Below are positions 1 to 6,285 of a stretch of 6,371 bases of DNA, one piece after another. The stretch spans positions 1 through 6,371 of the forward strand of contig CAJXGR010000195.1 of NCBI GenBank assembly GCA_913053665.1, read 5' to 3'. Positions within the stretch are counted from its first letter, which is position 1. The number at the start of each line of letters is the position of its first letter. A program made the translations under genes and the position numbers. The notes under the pieces are model-generated. The model made no database searches, was not told the origin of the DNA, and was given only the letters and a program-made list of their open reading frames with translations. Source of the stretch: an uncultured Spirochaetia bacterium. Its GTDB lineage: Bacteria; Spirochaetota; UBA6919.

Positions 1-38
1 AGCAGGGCTATTTAATTCTCCAGATAATTGTGTATCCC

Positions 39-60
39 GAACAGACAGGAATGTCTGTTC
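39..60 (-). repeat. REP-like hairpin, first copy (minus orientation)
   Basis: This is a perfect 9-bp stem with a GGAA loop. On the minus strand it is preceded by GTAG (63-60). It shares the core CAGACATTC..TGTCTG with the hairpin at 83-103, read on the opposite strand. The outer stem bases differ in a compensating way (AA/TT here, GT/AC there), which keeps both stems paired and suggests selection on structure. Confidence 0.6.
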
Positions 61-82
61 TACCAGCATCTTAAGGAAAGTA

Positions 83-103
83 GGTCAGACATTCTGTCTG
101 ACC
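83..103 (+). repeat. REP-like hairpin, second copy (plus orientation)
   Basis: This is a perfect 9-bp stem, GGTCAGACA/TGTCTGACC, with a TTC loop. It follows GTAG at 80-83, the last G of which is the first stem base. It has no U-tract after the stem, so it does not look like a simple rho-independent terminator. Confidence 0.6.
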
Positions 104-197
104 ACATTACGTAAAATAATAAAGAGTTAGAGAAGAATTAAATAGCCTTGGGTGATATTATTATTTACTTTATTTTAGCTTTTTATTAACCTATCTT

Positions 198-203
198 TAT
201 AAT
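198..203 (+). promoter_or_regulatory. Probable -10 box of the ankyrin gene
   Basis: A perfect TATAAT lies 29 bases before the start codon of the ankyrin gene, in a very AT-rich stretch. The hexamer 17 bases upstream (TTAGCT, 175-180) is only a weak match to the -35 consensus. Transcription would begin near 210 and give a leader of about 23 nt containing the strong AAGGAG ribosome binding site at 221-226. Confidence 0.45.
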
Positions 204-232
204 ATATTCAATGATTACATAAGGAGAAATGG

Positions 233-757
233 ATGGTTTATAATTTAAAAAAGCAAAAAGTCATCTTAGGATTGATCATTTGTATTGCTACGGGTTTGTT
301 AAATATAACATGTTCAGACCATATTAAATCGGGAAACTCTCAACTGAACGAGTCCCTGCGTAATGCCGCCTCAAACAACAAATTGAAGGAAGTAAAAGAT
401 TTATTAGCAAAAGGGGCAGACGTCAAATCCAAAAATAAGAGTAAAATGACAGCTTTACACTATTCTTCGGCATACAATCATTTGGAGGTCTCAAGAGTCT
501 TAATTCAACACGGTGCCGATGTAAACGCAAAAAACTTTAAGGGTAACACTCCCCTACATTGGCCTGCTAAACAAGGATATATCAAGATGATAAGGTTGCT
601 GTTAAGGCATGGAGCAAACCCCTACTTCAAGAATAATGCGGGTAAGCTACCCATAGACTTTGCCACTTCAAAAAAGGTTAAAAAGATTCTCCTTAAGGCT
701 ATGAAGAAGCAAAGAAGAAAGTCACTGACTGTAGGAGAGGTTGGTCATGGAAAGTAG
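233..757 (+). CDS. Exported ankyrin-repeat protein, putative lipoprotein
   Basis: This 174-residue protein probably acts as a protein-binding module on the outer side of the inner membrane. Residues 1-9 are basic and 10-26 hydrophobic. Cys27 follows in the context LNITC, a poor lipobox for most bacteria (Thr at -1, Asn at -3), so a membrane anchor without lipidation is possible. Ankyrin repeats follow: a degenerate first repeat (about 38-68), clear ones at 72-102 (TALHYSSAYNH ... LIQHGADVNAKN) and 105-134 (TPLHWPAKQG ... LLRHGANPYFKN), and a capping half-repeat at 137-155. The third repeat has Pro111 where the consensus has Ala. The tail is very basic: 10 of residues 147-163 are Lys or Arg. 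The start is fixed by AAGGAG 6 nt upstream; the ATG at 229 is out of frame and stops at once. The partner is unknown. The 3' end overlaps a small ORF. Confidence 0.85.
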   Translation: MVYNLKKQKVILGLIICIATGLLNITCSDHIKSGNSQLNESLRNAASNNKLKEVKDLLAKGADVKSKNKSKMTALHYSSAYNHLEVSRVLIQHGADVNAKNFKGNTPLHWPAKQGYIKMIRLLLRHGANPYFKNNAGKLPIDFATSKKVKKILLKAMKKQRRKSLTVGEVGHGK

Positions 758-848
758 CATCTCGTCGATCTTCTTTTTGACGGCAGTACATATTTTATTG
801 GCTGGTAAGTATTTTTCACTTGACAATTTAACAGATTCCCACTATTAA
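747..848 (+). CDS. Small overlapping ORF, hydrophobic 33-residue peptide
   Basis: An ATG at 747 overlaps the last 11 bases of the ankyrin gene in another frame and opens a 33-codon ORF ending in TAA at 846-848. A strong Shine-Dalgarno, AGGAGAGG (733-740), sits 6 nt upstream, inside the ankyrin coding region, so translational coupling is plausible. Residues 2-20 (ESSISSIFFLTAVHILLAG) are hydrophobic enough for one membrane span; the remainder is polar. I recognise no family. It could be a real small membrane protein co-expressed with the ankyrin protein. It could equally be the intact 5' end of a larger membrane-protein gene whose remainder was lost in the decayed stretch that follows. The gene call rests on start-site quality and hydrophobicity alone. 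Confidence 0.4.
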   Translation: MESSISSIFFLTAVHILLAGKYFSLDNLTDSHY

Positions 849-990
849 ACATTGATTTTTTGAAAAAGTAGAGGCAAAACATGATATTTTAGATAGCTAT
901 TTTGCTCTTTGTGTCATTTCGAGTAATTGATTGAGTTTTTTCTTGATTTTGGCTCAAATTGTCTTACCTTTTGCCAAAGCGGGATTTTAA

Positions 991-1221
991 CTTTTTCTAC
1001 CAATTATTGAGAGATTAGTCTCAAAATTCTCATTACCTACTTATGTTCCCATAGGTCTATCCGAGGAAGCTATTTACCAAGCGACTCGCTTGGACAAGAA
1101 AGTAGTTAAGAACGAACCTTTTTATTCCCTGCCAAAGGATATTGGGACAATGTTAGAATTAGAGGGTCAATATGGTGTTCAAATCGACTCGTCTATAGTA
1201 TACGCAGGAATTAGGAAATAA
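991..1221 (+). pseudogene. aroB: Remnant of 3-dehydroquinate synthase (C-terminal end)
   Basis: An open stretch of 76 codons follows a TAA at 988-990 and ends in TAA at 1219-1221. It has no usable start codon or ribosome binding site. The translation reads like the C-terminal part of AroB: a helix (IIERLVSKFS), then LPTYVP at residues 15-20, GLSEEAIYQA at 22-31, LDKKVVKNE at 34-42 and YSLPKDIG at 45-52. The order GLPT, GLS.EE, DKKV, LP..IG is characteristic of the family. AroB makes the second intermediate of the shikimate pathway. Full-length AroB is about 350 residues, and the NAD-binding domain and metal-binding Glu/His/His residues are absent here. Upstream (849-990) all plus frames are interrupted by stops. 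The fragment is therefore non-functional, left by deletion or a failed insertion. The family assignment is from memory of motifs, not a search. Confidence 0.65.
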
Positions 1222-1270
1222 ACAGGTTATAAGGTGATTGTTAATCGCACATTAATGGGTGTTTGACGGT

Positions 1271-2182
1271 TTATTCCCCGTAAGGATGAAAGGTTTGGTG
1301 AACCTTTTGAAGCTCTTCAATGTCACGATGAGTATATATTTGGGTTGTGGAGATATTTTCATGTCCAAGTAATTCCTGAATACTCCGAAGGTCAGCACCA
1401 CCCTGTAAGAGATGGGTAGCAAAGGAATGTCTAAAGGTATGAGGTGTCACGTTTTTTTGTATATTACAGGATTTAGCGTATCCCTTTATCAGCTTCCAAA
1501 TACCCTTTCGCGTGATGGGTTTTCCCTGTTTTGAATGGACAAATACATAAGAATGCTCTTGCTTTTTCATTAAGACAGGGCGGATTAGATTGATATATTC
1601 CCTAAGAAGCTTTTGAGAAGGGGGGCCTATGGGAACAAGTCGTTCTTTTCCTCCTTTACCATGAATTAAGAGGAAGGCATCTTCAAGATAAACTGAGTTG
1701 ATTGTCATTTCCACCATTTCACTCACTCGTAATCCTGCTGAATACAGGACTTCCATCATGGTCTTATCACGAATCCCTTTATAAGTCTTTAAGTTGGGGG
1801 AATTAATCAATCCTTCCATCTCTTCAACAGTCAAGTAATCGGGCAATGAAAGTGTAAGTCGTGGAGTTTTAAGATTCTCCGTGGGACTTCTATTGATAGC
1901 ATTTTCAATGATAGCGAAATTGTAAAAGAGTTTCAGGGACACGAGGAAACGGGCAAGGGTTTTGGGAGCCGTTGAATCATCCATGCGAGCAATAAAATAA
2001 GCTATTAAATCTTCTGAGGTCACTTTCAAGAAATCGGTTTTTGAATGATCCAAATAGTTAAAAAACAGCTTGAGATCACTATGATAGGCGTCTATGCTAT
2101 TACGCGACAAACGTTTTTCAATCCTGAGGAATTGGATGAAGCGTTTAAAAAGGTGATTTCGTTGTTTATATATGGATTGCAT
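1271..2182 (-). CDS. Site-specific tyrosine recombinase, XerC/XerD type
   Basis: This 303-residue recombinase cuts and rejoins DNA at dif-like sites, resolving chromosome dimers before division. The N-terminal SAM-like core-binding domain spans about 8-97 and the catalytic domain about 113-297. All catalytic residues are visible: Arg152 (LRVSE), Lys176 (GKGGKER), His248 and Arg251 (TPHTFRHSFATHLL), His274 (LLGHENIS) and the nucleophile Tyr283 (QIYTH). Length and the C-terminal sequence match chromosomal Xer proteins rather than phage or integron integrases. Whether it is XerC or XerD cannot be told from one copy. The start has a modest AAGG a few bases upstream, 30 nt after the ribBA stop, so it is probably the last gene of the row. 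The gene converges on the aroB remnant, 49 bases away, with no convincing terminator between them. No dif-like site was identified. Confidence 0.93.
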   Translation of the reverse strand: MQSIYKQRNHLFKRFIQFLRIEKRLSRNSIDAYHSDLKLFFNYLDHSKTDFLKVTSEDLIAYFIARMDDSTAPKTLARFLVSLKLFYNFAIIENAINRSPTENLKTPRLTLSLPDYLTVEEMEGLINSPNLKTYKGIRDKTMMEVLYSAGLRVSEMVEMTINSVYLEDAFLLIHGKGGKERLVPIGPPSQKLLREYINLIRPVLMKKQEHSYVFVHSKQGKPITRKGIWKLIKGYAKSCNIQKNVTPHTFRHSFATHLLQGGADLRSIQELLGHENISTTQIYTHRDIEELQKVHQTFHPYGE

Positions 2183-2212
2183 TGAGCCTTGTCAAGCCAA
2201 TGCAGGAAATGA

Positions 2213-3430
2213 TTACAGGTTTAATATGTGTCCGAGTTTATCCTGCTTGACCTTTAAATAATGTTGATTATTTTCATTTGGTTTCATAATAATCGGTATT
2301 CGGTCCACAACATTTAAATGGTAGCCTTTTATTGCAATTATTTTTTGAGGGTTGTTCGTAATAAGCCGGATGGTAGTGAGTCCTAGATCTTTAAGCATTT
2401 GGGCGCCAATTCCATAATCCCTTAGGTCAGCCTTGAATCCAAGTTTCTCATTGGCTTCGACCGTGTCCAATCCTTCATCCTGGAGGGAATAAGCCTTTAT
2501 TTTATTGTGTAGGCCAATCCCCCTGCCTTCTTGACGCATATATAAAAGAACCCCTAATCCTTCTTCTGCAATCATTTTCAAGGCCATATCCAGTTGGTCA
2601 CCACAGTCACACCTTAAAGATCCAAACACATCTCCTGTAAGGCACTGTGAATGGACTCGAACGAGGACATTTTCTTTAGCATCCACCTCTCCAAAAACCA
2701 GGGCAACGTGAGTATAGTTATCCACGTCATTATTAAACGTGACAATTTTAAACTCCCCATACTCTGTAGGGAGGCGGGCTTCAGATACGCGATGGACGAG
2801 TTTTTCCATTTTAGACCTGTATTCAATGATCTGGGCAACAGAAACGATTTTAATGTTGTGTTCTTTTGAAAACTTTTCTAACTCAGGCATTCTCGCCATA
2901 GTCCCATCATCGTTCATGATCTCGCAGATGACAGCTCCGGGGTATAGACCAGAGAGACGACAAAGGTCTACAGAGCCTTCTGTCTGGCCTGTTCTTACTA
3001 AAACACCTCCCGTTCGAGCTCTTAGAGGAAATATATGCCCGGGTCTTGCGAGATCATTGTGCTTGGTGGCTGGATCAATAAGGGCTTTGACTGTTAAGGC
3101 TCGATCAGCGGCTGATATACCGGTTGTAGTCCCTTTAACGGCATCCACAGAGACTGTAAAAGCTGTTTGGAGAGGTTCCGTATTCTTGGAGACCATCTGA
3201 TCAAGTCTTAAGGCCTCGAGTCGATCTCCTGTCAATGGGACACAAATGAGACCCCGTCCGAATCTTGCCATGAAATTAATGACTTCAGGAGTCGCGTGCT
3301 CAGCCGCTATCACCAGATCTCCTTCGTTTTCACGATCCTCTTTATCCACAAGGATAAGCATTTTACCCTTTTTAAAGTCTTCTATGGCATTTTCTAAAGG
3401 GCTAAGGCCTTCTCCAACATCAAATTCCAT
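2213..3430 (-). CDS. ribBA: Bifunctional 3,4-dihydroxy-2-butanone-4-phosphate synthase / GTP cyclohydrolase II
   Basis: This 405-residue cytosolic enzyme starts both branches of riboflavin synthesis. RibB converts ribulose 5-phosphate to dihydroxybutanone phosphate plus formate. RibA opens GTP to the diaminopyrimidinone. The RibB domain is at about 10-205, with the acidic metal-binding loop EDRENEGD (31-38), RPGHIFPL (129-136) and the ICEIMNDDG segment (168-176). The RibA domain is at about 208-405, with zinc ligands Cys263, Cys274 and Cys276 (CLTGD ... LRCDCG), RQEGRGIGL (299-307), the Asp335/Arg337 catalytic segment (ADLRDYG) and TNNPQK (358-363). Both halves look complete and length is normal. 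The start is supported by GAAGGAA about 7 nt upstream. It follows the response regulator gene by 51 nt, a gap too small for an FMN riboswitch, so riboflavin feedback through the leader is not expected here. Confidence 0.97.
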   Translation of the reverse strand: MEFDVGEGLSPLENAIEDFKKGKMLILVDKEDRENEGDLVIAAEHATPEVINFMARFGRGLICVPLTGDRLEALRLDQMVSKNTEPLQTAFTVSVDAVKGTTTGISAADRALTVKALIDPATKHNDLARPGHIFPLRARTGGVLVRTGQTEGSVDLCRLSGLYPGAVICEIMNDDGTMARMPELEKFSKEHNIKIVSVAQIIEYRSKMEKLVHRVSEARLPTEYGEFKIVTFNNDVDNYTHVALVFGEVDAKENVLVRVHSQCLTGDVFGSLRCDCGDQLDMALKMIAEEGLGVLLYMRQEGRGIGLHNKIKAYSLQDEGLDTVEANEKLGFKADLRDYGIGAQMLKDLGLTTIRLITNNPQKIIAIKGYHLNVVDRIPIIMKPNENNQHYLKVKQDKLGHILNL

Positions 3431-3481
3431 GATAGTTCCTTCATTAACTGGGACTAATATAAAGATAATACATATTGATGC

Positions 3482-4858
3482 TTAGGTCAATGGATTATCC
3501 ATGAGACTAACGTTTTCTGGTTTGTACTCTTCAAGCTTCCTGTGGAGGGTTTTGCGGCCTATTTTCAGGATCTTGGCGGCCAGAGTTTTGTTACCCTTGG
3601 TCATCGCGAGGGTGGACAGGATGGCGTTTTTTTCGATGTCTTCCAGGGACATTCCTGGCTCAATATTGACTATATTGCTTCCCTTGGCCCCAACAATACT
3701 TCCAGGCAGATTTTCTTCGGATACAGTATTGTTTTTAGCCATCACAACGCCTCCCTCAATCACGTTTCTAAGCTCTCTGATGTTTCCCGGCCAGTTGTAG
3801 TTCTCAAGGTAGGCCAAGGCTCTGGGGGTGATCTCCATGATTCCTTTATTGTTAGCCTGGGCAAATTCCTTTATGAATGCATGAACCAGGAGGGGGATAT
3901 CGGTTCTTCTATCTCGGAGTGGGGGAATAGTTATGTCTATGACTTTCAATCTAAAGTAGAGGTCTTCACGGAAATGGCCTAGTTCCACTTCTTTCTGAAG
4001 ATCCTTGTTGCTAGCGGCGATAATGCGAACATCAACATGGATGGTCTTTTCACCACCGACTCGCTCAAACTCGCGCTCCTGAAGGACTCTTAACAATTTA
4101 ACCTGAACCAGAGGGGATATGTCACCAATTTCATCCAAAAAAAGAGTCCCACCGTCAGCCAGTTCAAAACGCCCTCGTTTTTGGGAGATGGCCCCTGTGA
4201 ACGATCCCTTTTCATGGCCAAACAGTTCACTCTCAAGGAGATTCTCATTGAGGGCGGCACAATGGACTTTGATTAATGGAGAGCTATCACGGGGACTTAA
4301 ACGATGGACAGCATAAGCGATAAGTTCCTTTCCAGTACCGTTTTCACCGGCGATTAAAACATTAGCATTGGATGGGGCCACCTGTTTAACGATCTCGAAG
4401 ACTTTTTGCATCTGAGGGGATGTGCCGATGATATTTGAGAAGCCGTATTTTTCATCCAGTTGTTTATGGAGTTCACGGTTTTCGATCTCTAATTGCTTGT
4501 TGGCTAAGGCTCGTTTGATGATAAGAGTAAGCTTCTTTAGGTTGATAGGCTTGGTAAGGAAGTCATAAGCCCCATCACGCATCGCTTCCACAGCACTTTC
4601 CACCGTACCATGTCCTGTCAGAATGATCACAGGGATCGTGGGAGATTTGTCTATAATCTTCTTTAGAAGCTTTTCACCCGACATATTGGGCATTTTTAAA
4701 TCGGTGATAACCAGATCGATCTCATTATTCTCAAAAGTTTTCAACCCTTCCATCCCGTCTGAGGCAATCAGCGAGGTGAAGCCATCCATTTCAAGGGATT
4801 TTTGCAAGCCTTCCCGTATGTTTTTTTCATCATCAACAACTAAAATAGTCCCTTTCAT
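3482..4858 (-). CDS. NtrC-family sigma54-dependent response regulator
   Basis: This 458-residue transcription activator is probably phosphorylated by the kinase encoded just upstream, and then remodels sigma54 RNA polymerase with ATP. The receiver domain (about 4-118) has the acidic pair Asp9/Asp10, phospho-acceptor Asp53 (ITDLKMP), Thr81 and Lys103. The AAA+ domain (about 143-375) has Walker A GENGTGKE (171-178), the sigma54-contact loop GSFTGA (218-223; Ser in place of the usual Ala), Walker B TLFLDEIGD (238-246) and arginine-finger segment FREDLYFRL (296-304). The Fis-type helix-turn-helix is at about 404-445 (LAAKILKIGRKTLHRKL). All parts are intact. The target promoters are unknown, and the nearest relatives by architecture are NtrC, AtoC and ZraR. 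The start is supported by GGAG 8 nt upstream. It lies 47 nt after the kinase stop. Confidence 0.95.
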   Translation of the reverse strand: MKGTILVVDDEKNIREGLQKSLEMDGFTSLIASDGMEGLKTFENNEIDLVITDLKMPNMSGEKLLKKIIDKSPTIPVIILTGHGTVESAVEAMRDGAYDFLTKPINLKKLTLIIKRALANKQLEIENRELHKQLDEKYGFSNIIGTSPQMQKVFEIVKQVAPSNANVLIAGENGTGKELIAYAVHRLSPRDSSPLIKVHCAALNENLLESELFGHEKGSFTGAISQKRGRFELADGGTLFLDEIGDISPLVQVKLLRVLQEREFERVGGEKTIHVDVRIIAASNKDLQKEVELGHFREDLYFRLKVIDITIPPLRDRRTDIPLLVHAFIKEFAQANNKGIMEITPRALAYLENYNWPGNIRELRNVIEGGVVMAKNNTVSEENLPGSIVGAKGSNIVNIEPGMSLEDIEKNAILSTLAMTKGNKTLAAKILKIGRKTLHRKLEEYKPENVSLMDNPLT

Positions 4859-4905
4859 TCAATTTTCTCCAGATAATAAAGTATGTACCCGCGTATTACA
4901 CAAGG

Positions 4906-6066
4906 TTATTTATAACCTAACAGACGTTTATGCTGATCATAGCAGGGAATAGTAATGGCAAAAGTCGTCCCTTTACCTTCCACACTATCCAATGTGATAT
5001 TCCCGTTATGTTCTTTAATGATTTTATAAACAATGGTGAGCCCCAGGCCCGTCCCAAAGTCTTTTGTGGTATAATACGGCTCAAAGACCTTTCCAAGTTC
5101 TTCGGACTGGATTCCATTTCCCGTATCACTGATCTGTATGGCTAAATTACTCTGATCCCTGTGGATATAGATTTGGACTTTATCACCACGACGACAAGCT
5201 TCCAGACTGTTTTTCAGGATATTTATAAAGGCGTGATAGAGGTAACGCCCGTCCATCCTGACGTTAGGGATGGTGTGATCGCCTTCCAGGATGAGCTGGA
5301 CACCTTTAATCTCAAAGTCATGTTTCATTAACTTTATAATCGACTCAAAAAGCTCAAAGATATTGGTTTCTTCTAATTTGATACGAATGGGTCTTACGGT
5401 AAACAGAAAGTCAGTGACGATATTGTTTAGCCGATCGATTTCCTCCATAACCACATGAAGCAGGTCTTTAAACTCCTCTTGAGTCTTTTGATCAAGATGT
5501 TCGGTTAGGCGATCCAGCAGTTGGACATGGATATCCAGGGATCCCAGAGGGTTTTTGATCTCATGAGCCACACCAGCCGCCAATGTGGTCAGAGCCGCGA
5601 GACTTTCGGCCCTGTGAAGCTTGACCTGCTCTTCTTTCTGGGCGGATATATCCAGGAATACGATCACGTTGCCTGATATTTTACCTTCTTTAACCAGTGG
5701 GTATAAACTCAACTGGACGGTCCGTGTGACAGGGTATCTCAGAGTGAGTTCCTCTCCTTGAAGCTTTTGATTTTGGGTGAGTATTTGTTGAAAGAGACCT
5801 AGAGGATGCTCTTCAGGCAGGACATCGAAGAAATCTTTTTCTATAATGTTAGAATCAGTGATGTTTAGCATGATGATGGCCGGTTTATTGATGTATTGGA
5901 TAAAGTGATTTTCGTTTAAAACGATGACGCCTTCAATCATGCTCTCAAAGATGGTTTCAAAGAAAGCTCTGTCTTCGGACAGGGTGAGGATAAAGTCTCG
6001 TAAACTTTTGCTGTCCAGCTTATCGATTCGTTCTAATACTTTGTTTACGAACTTGGATGATAACAT
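4906..6066 (-). CDS. Soluble PAS-domain sensor histidine kinase, NtrB-like
   Basis: This 386-residue kinase has no membrane segment or signal peptide, so it should sense a cytoplasmic cue. After a helical lead (1-33) comes a PAS domain (about 34-142, from the EGVIVLNE region to VIVFLDIS), then HisKA with phospho-acceptor His168 in VAHEIKNPLGSL, and an HATPase_c domain (about 255-375). The ATP-binding boxes are all present: N box ILKNSLEA with Asn286, G1 DTGNGI (314-319), F box FEPYYTTK (328-335) and G2 GTGLGL (338-343). The layout matches NtrB-like partners of NtrC-type regulators, and such a regulator gene follows 47 nt downstream, so the two are presumed cognate. The signal is unknown; nothing in the PAS region shows a heme or flavin ligand I can name. 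The ribosome binding site is weak (GAGTG, about 5 nt upstream), and this is the first gene of the minus-strand row. Confidence 0.94.
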   Translation of the reverse strand: MLSSKFVNKVLERIDKLDSKSLRDFILTLSEDRAFFETIFESMIEGVIVLNENHFIQYINKPAIIMLNITDSNIIEKDFFDVLPEEHPLGLFQQILTQNQKLQGEELTLRYPVTRTVQLSLYPLVKEGKISGNVIVFLDISAQKEEQVKLHRAESLAALTTLAAGVAHEIKNPLGSLDIHVQLLDRLTEHLDQKTQEEFKDLLHVVMEEIDRLNNIVTDFLFTVRPIRIKLEETNIFELFESIIKLMKHDFEIKGVQLILEGDHTIPNVRMDGRYLYHAFINILKNSLEACRRGDKVQIYIHRDQSNLAIQISDTGNGIQSEELGKVFEPYYTTKDFGTGLGLTIVYKIIKEHNGNITLDSVEGKGTTFAITIPCYDQHKRLLGYK

Positions 6067-6285
6067 TTGTCACTCTAAAATGATAATAAGGTTAAATATA
6101 GTAAGATTTGACGAGAAAGAAAAAGCTTTAGAATGAACTTTAGGAAAAATAAGGGAAGGAAGTGACGAGAGAAGAAGTGGTCACCGAAGAGTGAGAAAAT
6201 GACTTGGCTAAATACCACGAAATGAATAGCTTTGGATGGGTTTTATGGCTATCTTTATTTCAATCAAAAGTTAAGGAGAAAAGCA
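6067..6285. promoter_or_regulatory. Divergent intergenic region between kinase and lipoprotein genes
   Basis: This 219-base gap separates two outward-facing genes and should hold both promoters. On the minus strand, TATATT (6100-6095) is a possible -10 for the kinase row, without a recognisable -35. On the plus strand, TTGGAT (6232-6237) and TTTATT (6254-6259), 16 bases apart, form a weak candidate for the lipoprotein gene. The octamer TGACGAGA occurs twice, at 6109-6116 and 6163-6170, in the same direction and 54 bases apart. The middle is purine-rich on the plus strand. No sigma54 site with correct GG/GC spacing was found. The promoter assignments are tentative. Confidence 0.35.

Larger units (their letters stand above)
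3..150. repeat. Nested palindromic element: paired REP-like hairpins inside terminal inverted repeats
   Basis: The outer arms are a perfect 13-bp inverted repeat, GGCTATTTAATTC at 6-18 and its complement at 135-147. Pairing extends to 3-150 through one G-T wobble. Inside are two perfect 9-bp hairpins: GAACAGACA/TGTCTGTTC (39-47/52-60, 4-nt loop) and GGTCAGACA/TGTCTGACC (83-91/95-103, 3-nt loop). The second hairpin is nearly the reverse complement of the first, and each is preceded on its own strand by GTAG (80-83 on plus, 63-60 on minus). A GTAG foot next to an imperfect or perfect palindrome is the hallmark of REP sequences mobilised by RAYT (IS200-like) transposases, and an inverted pair resembles a BIME or REPIN. 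No ORF of note lies inside. The REP reading is inference, because only one copy is visible. A plain multi-branched terminator of a gene to the left of the window is the alternative. Confidence 0.6.

Noticed and set aside
17..28. Twelve-base match TCTCCAGATAAT shared with 4866-4877
   Set aside because: The second copy is the ribosome binding site region of the response regulator gene read backwards. Flanking similarity fades quickly, so chance or a shared SD-like motif is enough.
39..103. CRISPR-like repeats
   Set aside because: There are only two units, in opposite orientation, with a short 22-base separation and no further copies. This fits a palindrome pair, not an array.
1222..1270. Terminator between the aroB remnant and xer
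   Set aside because: Only short, bulged stems such as GTGATT/AATCGCAC can be drawn, and there is no T-run on either strand.
2739..3200. Open frame of 153 codons on the plus strand opposite ribBA
   Set aside because: It lies wholly antisense to a motif-complete ribBA, and its composition (Ser/Arg/Pro-rich, no recognisable domain) is that of a shadow frame.
3431..3481. Possible FMN riboswitch before ribBA
   Set aside because: Only 51 bases separate the regulator stop from ribBA. This is too short for an FMN aptamer, and no conserved aptamer segments are visible.
3542..3982. Open frame of 146 codons on the plus strand opposite the response regulator
   Set aside because: It is fully antisense to the AAA+ and Fis domains of an intact regulator gene and shows no motif of its own.
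6204..6219. Sigma54-like promoter starting TTGGC in the divergent region
   Set aside because: The -24 GG is present, but the -12 GC is missing at the required spacing (the sequence reads CG there).
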